The notes under the pieces: generated by a model
Databases searched by the model: none
Told to the model about the DNA's origin: nothing
What the model saw: only the letters and a program-made list of their open reading frames with translations
NCBI RefSeq assembly: GCF_041690465.1
Contig: NZ_JAWLHG010000005.1
Coordinates: forward strand, 156,766-220,765
Length of the DNA stretch: 64,000 nucleotides
Source: Falsiroseomonas sp041690465
Lineage (GTDB): Bacteria; Pseudomonadota; Alphaproteobacteria; Acetobacterales; Acetobacteraceae
Direction: 5' to 3'
Made by a program: the position numbers and the translations under genes
In this document: one piece after another, positions 15,069 to 23,901 of the stretch
How the letters are laid out: each line of letters begins with the position of its first letter
How positions within the stretch are numbered: the stretch's first letter is position 1

Positions 15069-17264
15069 GTGGCGGGCGTGAACGAGACAACCCGGCTGGC
15101 CTGGCGGGTGGAGGGCATGGATTGCGGCTCCTGCGTGGCCAAGGTCACGAAAGCCGTGGAGCGCCTGCCCGGGGTCTCCGGGGTCGAGGTCAATCTCCTG
15201 GGCGAGCGCCTCGCGCTCGATCTCGCGCCCGGCGGAACGGAGCCCGACGCGGTGGCCCGGCAGGTGCGTGCCCTGGGCTACGGCGTGACGCCGATCGAGC
15301 CGGCACGGGCCGAGACGGCCGCGGCGCATGGCCATCGGCACGATGACGCCGCCGACGCCGGCAAGTCCTGGTGGGCGACCGGCAAGGCGCAGCTGGTCTG
15401 GCTCCTGGCCGGGCTTGTCGGGGGGGCCTGGATTGCGGCGCGCCTGATCCCCGCCGCCTCCTATTGGCTCTATGTCGTGGCGACGCTCGTGGCGCTGGTG
15501 CCCTTCGGCCGCCGTGCCTTCGCCCTGGCCCGCGCCGGCACGCCCTTCTCCATCGAGACGCTGATGGTCACGGCTGCGCTCGGCGCCGCGGTCATCGGCG
15601 CGGCCGAGGAGGCGGCGCTGGTCGTGCTGCTCTTCGCGGTCGGCGAGCTGTTGGAGGGGATCGCCGCGGGCCGCGCGCGGGCCGGGATCCGGGCGCTGGT
15701 CGCGCTGATGCCCCGCGCCGCGCTCCGCCGCCGGGCCGACGGCAGCACGGAGGAGGTGCCGGCGGAGCGGCTGGCGGTCGGCGACCTGGTGCTGGTCCGT
15801 CCCGGCGACCGCGTGCCGGCGGACGGCATCGTGGAGGAGGGACTATCCGCCCTCGACGAGAGCCCGGTCACAGGCGAGAGCGTGCCCGTCAGTCGCGGCC
15901 CGGGCGACCCGGTGGTGGCGGGCAGCGTGAACGCCGAAGGCGCGCTCGTGCTGCGCGTCACCGCCGCCGGCGAGGGCAGCACGCTTGCCCGGATCGCGCG
16001 CCTCGTCGAGGAAGCGACGGCGACCCGCGGGCAGACCCAACGGTTCATCGAGCGCTTCTCCGCCTGGTGGACGCCCGGCGCCATGGCCGTCTCGGCGCTG
16101 GTGGTCCTGGTTCCGCCCCTGCTCCTCGGCGGCGAGTGGTGGACATGGATCTACCGCGGCCTGGCCTTGCTGCTCGTGGCCTGTCCCTGTGCGCTGGTGA
16201 TCTCGGTGCCCGCCGCCATGGCCTCCGGCCTCTCGGCCGGCGCTCGGCGCGGATTGCTGGTGAAGGGCAGCGCGGCGCTGGAGGCGATCGGGCATGCCCG
16301 CACCGTCGCCTTCGACAAGACCGGCACGCTCACGGCCGGCAAGCCACGCGTGACCGACCTCCTGCCCGCCGATGGCGTGGCGGAGGCGGAGCTGCTCCGC
16401 CTTGCGGCTGCGGTGGAGGCGGGATCCTCCCATCCACTGGCGCGCGCGGTGCTCGCGGAAGCCGCCGCCCGCGGGCTGGCGCTGCCGCCGGCGCGGGCGG
16501 CCGCCGCGATCCCCGGCAAGGCAGTGGCGGCGAGCGTGGAGAGGCGCCGCGTCGGTGTCGGCAGTCCCGCCTGGGCTGCGGAGACCGGCGCCACCCTGCC
16601 GCCCGCGCTGGAAGCGACGCGGGCCCGGCTGGAGGCGGAGGGCAAGACGGTGGCCGTCGTCATCGCCGACCGCGCCGCGCTCGGCCTGATCGCCTTGCGC
16701 GACGAGCCGCGCGCGGACGCGGCGGCCGGCGTGGCTGCCCTGCAGCGCCTCGGCGTGGCAACGGTGATGCTGACCGGCGACAACCCGACGACCGGCGGCG
16801 CCATCGCGGGTGCGCTCGGGCTGGAGGTGAAGGCCGGGCTGCTGCCCGCCGACAAGCTGCACGAGATCGTGGCGCTGAAGGCGCGTGGCCCGGTCGTGAT
16901 GGTCGGCGACGGCATCAACGACGCGCCGGCGCTCGCCGCTGCGACGGCCGGCGTGGCGATGGGCAGCGGCACCGAGGTGGCTCTCGAGGCGGCGGACGCC
17001 GCACTGCTTCGCGAGCGTGTCACCGGCGTCGCGGAACTCGTCGAGCTTTCCCGCGCCACGCTGGTGAACGTGAAGCAGAACGTCGCCTTCGCGGTCGGGC
17101 TGAAGCTGGTGTTCCTCGCCACCACGATATCCGGCATGACCGGGCTCTGGCTCGCCATCCTGGCCGACACGGGAGCGACCGTGCTGGTCACGCTGAACGC
17201 GCTGCGCCTGCTGGCATGGACGCCGACGCGGCCGAGGCCGGTCGCGCCCGGCCTTCGTACATGA
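15069..17264 (+). CDS. zntA: Zn/Cd/Pb-exporting P1B-2-type ATPase (ZntA/CadA-like)
   Basis: A 731-residue heavy-metal pump. An N-terminal HMA domain has GMDCGSC (C19, C22). The actuator domain carries DESPVTGES, the sixth membrane helix has CPC (about residue 370), then come FDKTGTLT with the phosphorylated Asp, SHPLARAV and GDGINDAPA. The last helices contain NVKQNVAFAVGLK and ADTGATVLVTLNALRLL, whose Lys and Asp mark the Zn/Cd/Pb subgroup rather than copper pumps. It should expel divalent metal across the inner membrane using ATP. GTG 15069 and GTG 15078 are both possible starts. The 3' end overlaps a converging methyltransferase gene by 77 bases. Confidence 0.9.
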   Translation: MAGVNETTRLAWRVEGMDCGSCVAKVTKAVERLPGVSGVEVNLLGERLALDLAPGGTEPDAVARQVRALGYGVTPIEPARAETAAAHGHRHDDAADAGKSWWATGKAQLVWLLAGLVGGAWIAARLIPAASYWLYVVATLVALVPFGRRAFALARAGTPFSIETLMVTAALGAAVIGAAEEAALVVLLFAVGELLEGIAAGRARAGIRALVALMPRAALRRRADGSTEEVPAERLAVGDLVLVRPGDRVPADGIVEEGLSALDESPVTGESVPVSRGPGDPVVAGSVNAEGALVLRVTAAGEGSTLARIARLVEEATATRGQTQRFIERFSAWWTPGAMAVSALVVLVPPLLLGGEWWTWIYRGLALLLVACPCALVISVPAAMASGLSAGARRGLLVKGSAALEAIGHARTVAFDKTGTLTAGKPRVTDLLPADGVAEAELLRLAAAVEAGSSHPLARAVLAEAAARGLALPPARAAAAIPGKAVAASVERRRVGVGSPAWAAETGATLPPALEATRARLEAEGKTVAVVIADRAALGLIALRDEPRADAAAGVAALQRLGVATVMLTGDNPTTGGAIAGALGLEVKAGLLPADKLHEIVALKARGPVVMVGDGINDAPALAAATAGVAMGSGTEVALEAADAALLRERVTGVAELVELSRATLVNVKQNVAFAVGLKLVFLATTISGMTGLWLAILADTGATVLVTLNALRLLAWTPTRPRPVAPGLRT

Positions 17265-17844
17265 AGGTCATCGGCTTCGGCCCCTTGCCGAGGTAGCCGG
17301 AGCGGAGCTCGACCACCTTGAACCCGGCGGCGCACAGCATCCGGTCCACCGGGTTGTCGAGATGGCAACTGATCCGGGTCCAAAGGGGATCGAGCCGGCG
17401 CTGCCAGGCAGCGGTCTCCGGATCCGGCGCCAGCCCGTGCTCGACGAAGAGGAGCTCCCCTTCGGGTCGCAGCACGCGTCGGATCTCGCCGAGACCGGCG
17501 CGCGCATCAGCCAGGCTGCACAGCGTCCAGGCCATGACGACCGTATCCACGCTGCGCTCCGCAAGCGGAATTGCCTCCGCCGTCGCCCGGACGAGGTGGA
17601 CCGGGAAGGCGACTTGAGCGGCCAGGGGCGCGGCGCGGCGCAGCAGCTCCGCCGAAGGGTCGAGGCCGACCAGCGCCTCGACACCGGGCGGGTAGAGGGG
17701 CAGGTTCAGCCCCGAGCCGAGGCCGACCTCGAGCACGTGCCCGCGTGCGGTCCGCACCAGCCGATGGCGGTAGCTCGCCAGATCTCCGGCGCGCATCGTC
17801 CAGTCGATCAGGCGCGGCAGGATCCAACGCTCGTAGATGCCCAT
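17188..17844 (-). CDS. Class I SAM-dependent methyltransferase (METTL7-like)
   Basis: A 218-residue methyltransferase. Motif I VLEVGLGSGLNLPLYP lies at about residues 37-52, the acidic post-I residue in LVGLDPS near 60, and a later VVMAWTLCSLADARAGL strand completes the Rossmann-like core. EIRRVLRPEGELLFVEHG is the usual motif III region. This pattern resembles the UbiE-type/METTL7 group; the substrate is not readable, although metal or thiol methylation would suit the neighbouring metal ATPase. The last 25 codons overlap the ATPase 3' end and look low-complexity (Ala/Ser/Pro), so the C-terminus may be an accidental extension. Confidence 0.82.
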   Translation of the reverse strand: MGIYERWILPRLIDWTMRAGDLASYRHRLVRTARGHVLEVGLGSGLNLPLYPPGVEALVGLDPSAELLRRAAPLAAQVAFPVHLVRATAEAIPLAERSVDTVVMAWTLCSLADARAGLGEIRRVLRPEGELLFVEHGLAPDPETAAWQRRLDPLWTRISCHLDNPVDRMLCAAGFKVVELRSGYLGKGPKPMTFMYEGRARPASAASASMPAGAARSA

Positions 17845-17925
17845 GGCCCCTTCCGCTCCGCATACCGCCCGCGCCTGGTTCCAACGGCCAGTTCGGCGCT
17901 GGAGACGTGAGCGGATCTCCGACCC

Positions 17926-19326
17926 TCAATGGCGCAGCGCCTCGACGCCGAGTTCCGTCCACATCCAGCCGATGTCATAGCTGCCCATTGGGCTGCCCGG
18001 CTCCTCCCGTGCCATGTGGTTCTCCAGCGACTTCAGCCAGGCCGCCACCTTCTCCCGCCCCTTCGGCGTCCTTGCCGCTGCGCGCGGTGACTTCCCGCCC
18101 AGCGCGGGGATCGGCTCGTCCAGCACGCGCCGGTAGTGGTCGTCCAGCCCCTGATGGACGAGGGCGCGCTCCTGCTCCACCGACAGGCCCGCCGGCTTCG
18201 GCGGCGGCCGGCTTTCGGCCAGCAATTGCTCAAGGTCCCTGCGCTCGGTGAGAGGTGCGCCCACGAGGCCGCCCAGCACCGGCTCCAGCATGGCGCGGCC
18301 GCGTTCCGCGCGTGCGGGGGAGTTGGCCTCGAGCGACAGCCTGCGGCCCTTCAGCGCGACGGTGCCGAGCACCAGGGAACCGTCCTCCATGGTGGTGATG
18401 AAGGTCTGCCCCTTCGGCCGCCGCGGCACGGTCTGCGGCTTCACCCCTGGCGCGGCGAGCCAGTTCCAGAAGCTGGCATTCTCCTGCCGTAGCGCCGGGA
18501 TCGCGGCCAGCGCCTGGCGGACCTTCGGGGCCGTCACGCCGGGCAGCAGCGGAAAGTGCAGCACGGTGAAGTCGAGCGGGTCGCCATCGCTGTTGACGAG
18601 CTCCGGCTGGCGCCTGCCCTGCGCCGCCTCAAGCGCGGCGCCGAGCCAGGCATTGGTGAACATGAAGCCGGCCGGCGCCAGCAGCACGTCCGGCGTCAGC
18701 ATGCCGGCCAGCGCGTTCGCGTCCGTCTCGATCCCGAATTCCCGGGCAACGATCGCGACGTCGCGCGGCGCCTTGCTCCGGATCCTGCGCAGGGAGGCAA
18801 GCAGCGCCTCGCTGGGTTCGTGGTCGAAGGTCATCAGCGTGCCGCTGATCACGTGATGATCGCGCAGCGGAATCACGCGCGTGGCGATGCGGTCCCACTG
18901 CCGCAACGCCTGCGAGCCGCGCTTCTCGGAGACGCGGACCGGATCGCCGCCGCGCACGAGGTCACGCAGCAGCATGGATTCGCCCGGCACAAGCCCGCTG
19001 ACCTCGTAGAGGCTGATGACCGAGCGGCGCAGGCCGGCGATGTAGTCACGCGTCGCCGCGGTCTCCTTCCAGCCGCGACGCTTCAGGTAGTCCTCCGCGA
19101 TGTTGCGGCCGCCGGGGAGGTCGGCGGCGAGCAGGTCCTCGAACGCGGCGCCCCAGAGCAGGGTGCCGGCGTCCTCGCCGAGCACCCGCGCGATATCCTG
19201 GAGCTCGATGCCGGCCGCAGCGCAGGCTGTTGCGCTGTGGCGGTCGAGCAACTCGCTGAGTGCCCCGCGCCATTCCTCCCGGCGGGACCAGGCGATCAGG
19301 CCCGAGATGTCGAGGGGCGCAGGCAT
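17926..19326 (-). CDS. Hypothetical protein, 466 residues
   Basis: I do not recognise the family. The protein has no signal peptide or membrane segment. Residues about 395-430 contain ALVHQGLDDHYRRVLDEPIPALGGKSPRAAAR in two pieces; the EPIPALGGKSPR part resembles the C-terminal motif of Xre/MbcA/ParS-type proteins and of some SEC-C proteins, but I would not name it on that alone. The central third alternates short hydrophobic strands and charged helices (VLLAPAGFMFTNAWLG). Codon usage looks like that of the neighbours. The ATG at 19326 was chosen because the frame upstream reads as non-conserved sequence. It stands alone, between a divergent-looking gap and the enoyl-CoA hydratase gene. Confidence 0.7.
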   Translation of the reverse strand: MPAPLDISGLIAWSRREEWRGALSELLDRHSATACAAAGIELQDIARVLGEDAGTLLWGAAFEDLLAADLPGGRNIAEDYLKRRGWKETAATRDYIAGLRRSVISLYEVSGLVPGESMLLRDLVRGGDPVRVSEKRGSQALRQWDRIATRVIPLRDHHVISGTLMTFDHEPSEALLASLRRIRSKAPRDVAIVAREFGIETDANALAGMLTPDVLLAPAGFMFTNAWLGAALEAAQGRRQPELVNSDGDPLDFTVLHFPLLPGVTAPKVRQALAAIPALRQENASFWNWLAAPGVKPQTVPRRPKGQTFITTMEDGSLVLGTVALKGRRLSLEANSPARAERGRAMLEPVLGGLVGAPLTERRDLEQLLAESRPPPKPAGLSVEQERALVHQGLDDHYRRVLDEPIPALGGKSPRAAARTPKGREKVAAWLKSLENHMAREEPGSPMGSYDIGWMWTELGVEALRH

Positions 19327-19472
19327 GGTCTGGTGCTCCGACCGACGTGCATCCCGATTCTTGGCCGGCGCGCAGGGCAAGGCAAGCGCCGCCAAAGGAG
19401 AGTTGAAGCTCTGCCCAGGGCGGCGCAACGGCGCGCGACACCAGCGCATCGCACGTCATGCGCCTGTCGCGT

Positions 19473-20270
19473 TCAGTCCTGCTTCAGCTGCGGCAGGCGG
19501 TAGCGGTCCTCGGGGTCGTCCCAGCCCTTCCAGTTCGGCGCGCGCTTCTCGGCGAAGGCCGCGCGGCTTTCGATCAGGTCGCTCTTGGCGCCGTGCTCGT
19601 GCAGCGCGGCGGCGAGGTCCTGCTGTGCCGGCGTGGGCCGCGGGCGCATCAGGCGCATCATGTGGACGGTGTTGACGCGGGAGGCCGGCGGCAGCGTGAG
19701 CAGGTGGTTCGCCATTTCCAGCGCGCTGTCCACCACCTGTTCCGGCGGCACCAGCCGGTTGACGAAGCCGAGCTGGTGGAAGCGCTCCGCCGTGAAGCGG
19801 AAGCCGAGCGCCATCTCCATCGCGACCGGGAAGGCGAGGTTGGCGATCAGGCCGTGGTCGTAGCCGCCGAGCAGCCAGCGCTTGGCTTCCGAGACCTCGA
19901 ACACCGCGGTGGTGGCGGCGACGCGCAGATCGGTGCGCTCCACCAGCATGAAGCCGCCGCCCATGGCGAAGCCGTTGACGGCCGCGATCACCGGCTTCTC
20001 CAGCGTGCCGGCGCGGAAAGGGTCCTCGATCTCCAGCTTGCGGCCGCCGGGCGTATTCTCGGCCAGCGTCTCCTTCATGTCCTCGCCGGCGCAGAAGGCG
20101 CGGCCGGTGCCGGTGAGGATGGCGACCTCGAGTTCCCTGTCGTGGCGGAAGGCCGCCCAGGTGCGGGCGAGTTCCAGGCGCATCTCGTGATTCAGTGCGT
20201 TCAGCCGCTCCGGGCGGTTCATGCGCACGACCAGCACCTGGCCGTGGCGCTCGGTCTCGACGACAGCCAT
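19473..20270 (-). CDS. Enoyl-CoA hydratase/isomerase (crotonase family)
   Basis: A 265-residue crotonase-fold protein. Seen: RPERLNALNHEM near residue 20, the first oxyanion segment FCAGEDMKE (about 60) and the second AVNGFAMGGGFMLVERTD (about 98-115). In canonical hydratases two glutamates follow in the 110-140 region; here E111 and a Glu in FEVSEAKRW are visible, so a hydratase or a related CoA-thioester activity is plausible. The ATG at 20270 has GGAGAAG directly upstream. It is the last gene of the operon with two hydantoinase pairs, 26 bases after hyuB, which suggests the product of those enzymes is processed as a CoA thioester or that the protein has an unrelated substrate. Confidence 0.8.
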   Translation of the reverse strand: MAVVETERHGQVLVVRMNRPERLNALNHEMRLELARTWAAFRHDRELEVAILTGTGRAFCAGEDMKETLAENTPGGRKLEIEDPFRAGTLEKPVIAAVNGFAMGGGFMLVERTDLRVAATTAVFEVSEAKRWLLGGYDHGLIANLAFPVAMEMALGFRFTAERFHQLGFVNRLVPPEQVVDSALEMANHLLTLPPASRVNTVHMMRLMRPRPTPAQQDLAAALHEHGAKSDLIESRAAFAEKRAPNWKGWDDPEDRYRLPQLKQD

Positions 20271-20296
20271 CTTCTTCTCCTCGGTCCTGCGCAGGT

Positions 20297-21832
20297 TCAA
20301 CCGTAGCCGCCGCCACCCGGCGTCGCGATGGTCACGCGCGTGCCGCGTGAGAGCGTCTGCTGCCGGCGCGTGTCAACCGGTGCGCCGTCCAGCAGCACCT
20401 GGCCGGGTGCCCCCGCCTCGCCGCCGAACAGGCCCGGCGCGCCGAAGCGCAGGCGTTCGGTGACGAAGACGGCGGCCACGTTGTCCGCCTCGCACTCCAT
20501 CAGCGTCTCCTGCCCGTTGCCGCCGCGCTGGCGGCCGGTGCCGCCGGTGCCCGGGCGCAGGCGCTTGTGGTGGATCAGCACGGGTGCGGTGCGTTCGGCG
20601 ACCTCGATCGGTGTGGCGGAGATGTTGGAGGGCCAGGAGATGCAGTCCACGCCATCCTGCGCCGCGCCGGCGCCGGTGCCGCCGTTGAAGAAGAAGACAT
20701 TGGCGAAGGAGCGGCCGGCGGGATCGGTGCCGGCGATGTTCATGATCCAGAGCGGGCTGCCGGGTGCGGCGCGCACCTTGTCGGGCAGCGCCTCGGCCAG
20801 GGCACCGAAGATCAGCACCGGCACGTAGTGGCCGGTGGCGGCCCGTCCGCCGACCGGCGCCGGCCAGCGAGGGTTGAGGATGCTGCCTTCCGGCGCGCGG
20901 ACGTGGATCGGGCGGAAGATGCCTTCATTGTTCGGCACCTCCGGCAGCAGCAGCGCCTTCAGCGCGAAGGCGGTCATCGCCTTGGTGTAGGCCAGCACGC
21001 AGTTCACCGCGCGGGGCTGCTGCGGGCTGGTGCCGGCATAGTCGGCGGTGACCTCGCCATCCGCGATGGAGATCTCCACCACGAAGGTGAAGGGCTGGTC
21101 GAGGCCATCGGTCTGCATGGCATAGCGCCACCGGCCGGCCGGCAGGGCGGCGATGCGGCGGCGCATCTCCGCCTCCGAGCGGTTGAAGATCTCGTCGGCC
21201 ACGGCGGCAAGATCGGTGAGGCGGTAGCTCTCCATCGTGCGCTGCACGCGGTCCTCGATGAGTGTCACGGCGCCGACCTGTGCCCAGACATCGCCTTCGG
21301 TCTGGTCGGGGGTGCGGATATTGGTGCGCAACAGCGTCAGCAGCGTCGCGTCCGCCACGCCGTCGCGCATCAGGCGCATGGGCGGGATGTGGAAGCCTTC
21401 CTCGAAGATCTCGCGCGCCTCGGTGCTGCGGATGCGGCCGCCGATGTCCGGCACGTGGCTGGTGGTGGCCGCATAGCCGACGATCGCGCCACCATGGAAG
21501 ACCGGCCGCACGATCGAGATGTCGTTCAGGTGGCCAGTGCCGATCCACGGATTGTTGGTGATGAACACGTCGCCCGGCCGCATCGTCTCCGGCGGGATCG
21601 CTTCGCGCACGGCGCGCACGGTGCCGGGCAGGGTGCCGATGAAGCTGGGGATGGAGCCGGTGTTCTGCGCAAGCGAGCGGCCGGACGCATCGGTCAGCAC
21701 GCAGGCGAAGTCATTCGCCTCGTTCGAGAGAGTGGAGAAGGAGGTGCGGACGATCGCCTTCGCCGCCTCGTCCACCGCCGAGATCAGGCGGGTCCAGACC
21801 AGTTCCAGGGTGACCGGGTCGAGGCGCGCCAT
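20297..21832 (-). CDS. hyuB: Hydantoinase/oxoprolinase subunit B (first pair)
   Basis: A 511-residue HyuB-family protein, partner of the HyuA ATPase for ring opening of N-methylhydantoin, 5-oxoproline, or for related carboxylation reactions. It starts with LDPVTLELVWTRLISAVDEAA, typical of the family; RTSFS near residue 30, TNNPWIGTGHLNDI near 95 and TPGGGGYG at the end are signature stretches. I chose the ATG at 21832, whose TGATG overlap with the hyuA stop suggests coupling; a GTG at 21835 is equally possible. A second HyuB homologue is encoded at 23898-25541. Substrate cannot be told from sequence. Confidence 0.88.
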   Translation of the reverse strand: MARLDPVTLELVWTRLISAVDEAAKAIVRTSFSTLSNEANDFACVLTDASGRSLAQNTGSIPSFIGTLPGTVRAVREAIPPETMRPGDVFITNNPWIGTGHLNDISIVRPVFHGGAIVGYAATTSHVPDIGGRIRSTEAREIFEEGFHIPPMRLMRDGVADATLLTLLRTNIRTPDQTEGDVWAQVGAVTLIEDRVQRTMESYRLTDLAAVADEIFNRSEAEMRRRIAALPAGRWRYAMQTDGLDQPFTFVVEISIADGEVTADYAGTSPQQPRAVNCVLAYTKAMTAFALKALLLPEVPNNEGIFRPIHVRAPEGSILNPRWPAPVGGRAATGHYVPVLIFGALAEALPDKVRAAPGSPLWIMNIAGTDPAGRSFANVFFFNGGTGAGAAQDGVDCISWPSNISATPIEVAERTAPVLIHHKRLRPGTGGTGRQRGGNGQETLMECEADNVAAVFVTERLRFGAPGLFGGEAGAPGQVLLDGAPVDTRRQQTLSRGTRVTIATPGGGGYG

Positions 21833-23901
21833 CACGACAGCTCCACCAGGATGTTGCCCGAGGGCAGCACGGAGAATTGGCTGGCCGGCCCGACCACCAG
21901 CGTCGAGCCTGACTCCTCCACCAGCGCGGGGCCGGCAGCGGTGAAGCCCGCGGGCAGCGCGCCGCGGCGATGCACTGCGGCCTCCACCGCCTTGCCATCC
22001 ACGACGATGCGTCGGTGTCGTCCTGCGTGCGCGGCGGCACCGGCCAGCGCCGCCGGCGGTAGCAGCCCATGCGGTGCGCCGCGCAGCACCACGCGCGCAT
22101 GCACCAGTTCGATCGGCACCGGCGGCGGCGGGCGGCTGTAGCGCGCGACATAGGCGGTGTGGAAGGCGTCGCGGATCAGCGCGCGCACCGCCTCGTCCTC
22201 CTCGGGCCAGGGCGCGGGCGGCAGCGGCACCGGCATATGGGCGCCCTGGCCGACACAGCGCGCATCCACGAGCCGGCCGACCGTGAGCGCCCCGCCGGCG
22301 AGCAGGCTGTCGGCCAGCACGCCGCGGGCCGTCGCTTCCAGCGACGCGAAAGCCTCGTTGAGGAAGGCGGCGGTGCAGGAATAGAGGCGCCGGCTGAGGC
22401 TCGCCACGCGGTCCACGCGGGGCGGCGCGGCGAGCATGCCGAGGGCAGAGGCGACGCCGGCCTCCGGCGGCACGATCATCCGCCGGATGCCGAGCTTGCG
22501 CGCCAAGTGGTAGCCATGCACCGGGCCGCCGCCGCCAGTGCAGACCAGCGTGAAGCCGGCGGAATCGCGCCCGCGTTCGGCGAGATGCGTGCGTGCGGCG
22601 CTGGCCATTGCCTCGGTCGCGACATCGTGGATGCCCCAGGCGGCGTCCTCCGCGGTGATGCCGAGCGCATCGGCGAGCGCGCCGATCGCGCGCGTCGCCG
22701 AATCGCGGTCCAGCGGCAGGCTGCCGCCGGCGAAGCTCGCCGGATCTAGATAGCCGAGCAGCAGGTTCGCATCCGTCACCGTCGGCTGCGTGCCGCCGCG
22801 GCCATAGCTGGCAGGGCCGGGCTCTGAGCCGGCGCTGTCGGGCCCGACCTTCAGCAGCCCGATCGTGTCCCGCCGCGCGATGGAGCCGCCGCCGGCGCCG
22901 ATCTCGATCAGGTCCACGGTGGAGATGCGGATCGGCAGACCGCTGCCTTCGATGAAGCGGGCCTGGCGCGCGGCCTCGAAGCCGAAGACGATCTCGGGCT
23001 CGCCCTTCTCGACCACGCAGAGCTTCGCGGTGGTGCCGCCGAGATCGAAGGCGAGCAGCCGCTCCTCCGCCGGCCCGGCAAGGAAGGCGCTGGCGAGCGC
23101 GCCGGCGGCGGGGCCGGATTCCAGCAGTTGCACCGGCGCGCGCCGCGCCTCCGCCACATGCGTCAGCCCGCCATTGGAGAGCATCAGCAGCAGCGGCGCC
23201 GAGATGCCCAGCGCGGCGAGTTCGGTGCCGAGTCGCGCGAGATAGCGCTCGGCCAGCGGCGCGACATAGGCATTGGCGGTGGCGGTGGAGCCGCGGTCGT
23301 ATTCGCGCACCTCGCGCACGATGGCGGAGGAGGCGGTGACCGGCAGGCCCGGATGGCGCGCGGCGAGATGCGCGACGGCGGCTTCCTCATGCGCCGGATG
23401 CAGGTCGCTGTGCAGGAACAGGATGGCGAGCGATTGCGCCCCTGCCGCCACCGCCGCATCCGCCTGCGCTTCCAGCGCGGCGAGATCGAGCGGCACCAGC
23501 ACCGTGCCATCCGCCTTCACGCGCTCCGGCACTTCCAGGCGCAGCGCGGCGGGTACCAGCGGCTCGGGCGGGCGCAGCTGCAGGTCGTAGAGCTCGTAGC
23601 GGCGCTCGCGCCCGATCTGCAGCAGGTCGCGGAAGCCGGACGTGGTGATCAGCGCGGTGACGGCGCCCTTGCGCTCGATCAGCGCGTTGGTGAACAGCGT
23701 GGTGGCGTGCACCACGCGGCCGACCTCTCGCGGCGCGACACCAGCCTCCGCAAGCACACGCCGCGTGCCGTCCAGGATGCCGAGCACGGGGTCGGCATGC
23801 GTGGTCAGCACCTTCAGGTTCGCCGAGCGGCCGCCGGCGGGATCGTGCAGGACGAGGTCGGTAAAGGTGCCGCCGATGTCGACGCCGAGCGCGATGCTCA
23901 T
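21832..23901 (-). CDS. hyuA: Hydantoinase/oxoprolinase subunit A (first pair)
   Basis: A 689-residue HyuA-family ATPase of the ASKHA fold. The phosphate-1 motif GVDIGGTFTDLVLHD is at residues 6-20, HATTLFTNALIERKGA near 65, an internal LAFDLGGTTAKLCVVEKG near 290 and GAGGGSIA near 345. It should phosphorylate or activate the substrate carbonyl for HyuB. It overlaps the upstream hyuB by four bases and the downstream hyuB by one codon, so the four subunit genes form one coupled block. Compared with the second HyuA it is clearly paralogous but diverged, so the two pairs probably act on different compounds. Confidence 0.9.
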   Translation of the reverse strand: MSIALGVDIGGTFTDLVLHDPAGGRSANLKVLTTHADPVLGILDGTRRVLAEAGVAPREVGRVVHATTLFTNALIERKGAVTALITTSGFRDLLQIGRERRYELYDLQLRPPEPLVPAALRLEVPERVKADGTVLVPLDLAALEAQADAAVAAGAQSLAILFLHSDLHPAHEEAAVAHLAARHPGLPVTASSAIVREVREYDRGSTATANAYVAPLAERYLARLGTELAALGISAPLLLMLSNGGLTHVAEARRAPVQLLESGPAAGALASAFLAGPAEERLLAFDLGGTTAKLCVVEKGEPEIVFGFEAARQARFIEGSGLPIRISTVDLIEIGAGGGSIARRDTIGLLKVGPDSAGSEPGPASYGRGGTQPTVTDANLLLGYLDPASFAGGSLPLDRDSATRAIGALADALGITAEDAAWGIHDVATEAMASAARTHLAERGRDSAGFTLVCTGGGGPVHGYHLARKLGIRRMIVPPEAGVASALGMLAAPPRVDRVASLSRRLYSCTAAFLNEAFASLEATARGVLADSLLAGGALTVGRLVDARCVGQGAHMPVPLPPAPWPEEDEAVRALIRDAFHTAYVARYSRPPPPVPIELVHARVVLRGAPHGLLPPAALAGAAAHAGRHRRIVVDGKAVEAAVHRRGALPAGFTAAGPALVEESGSTLVVGPASQFSVLPSGNILVELS

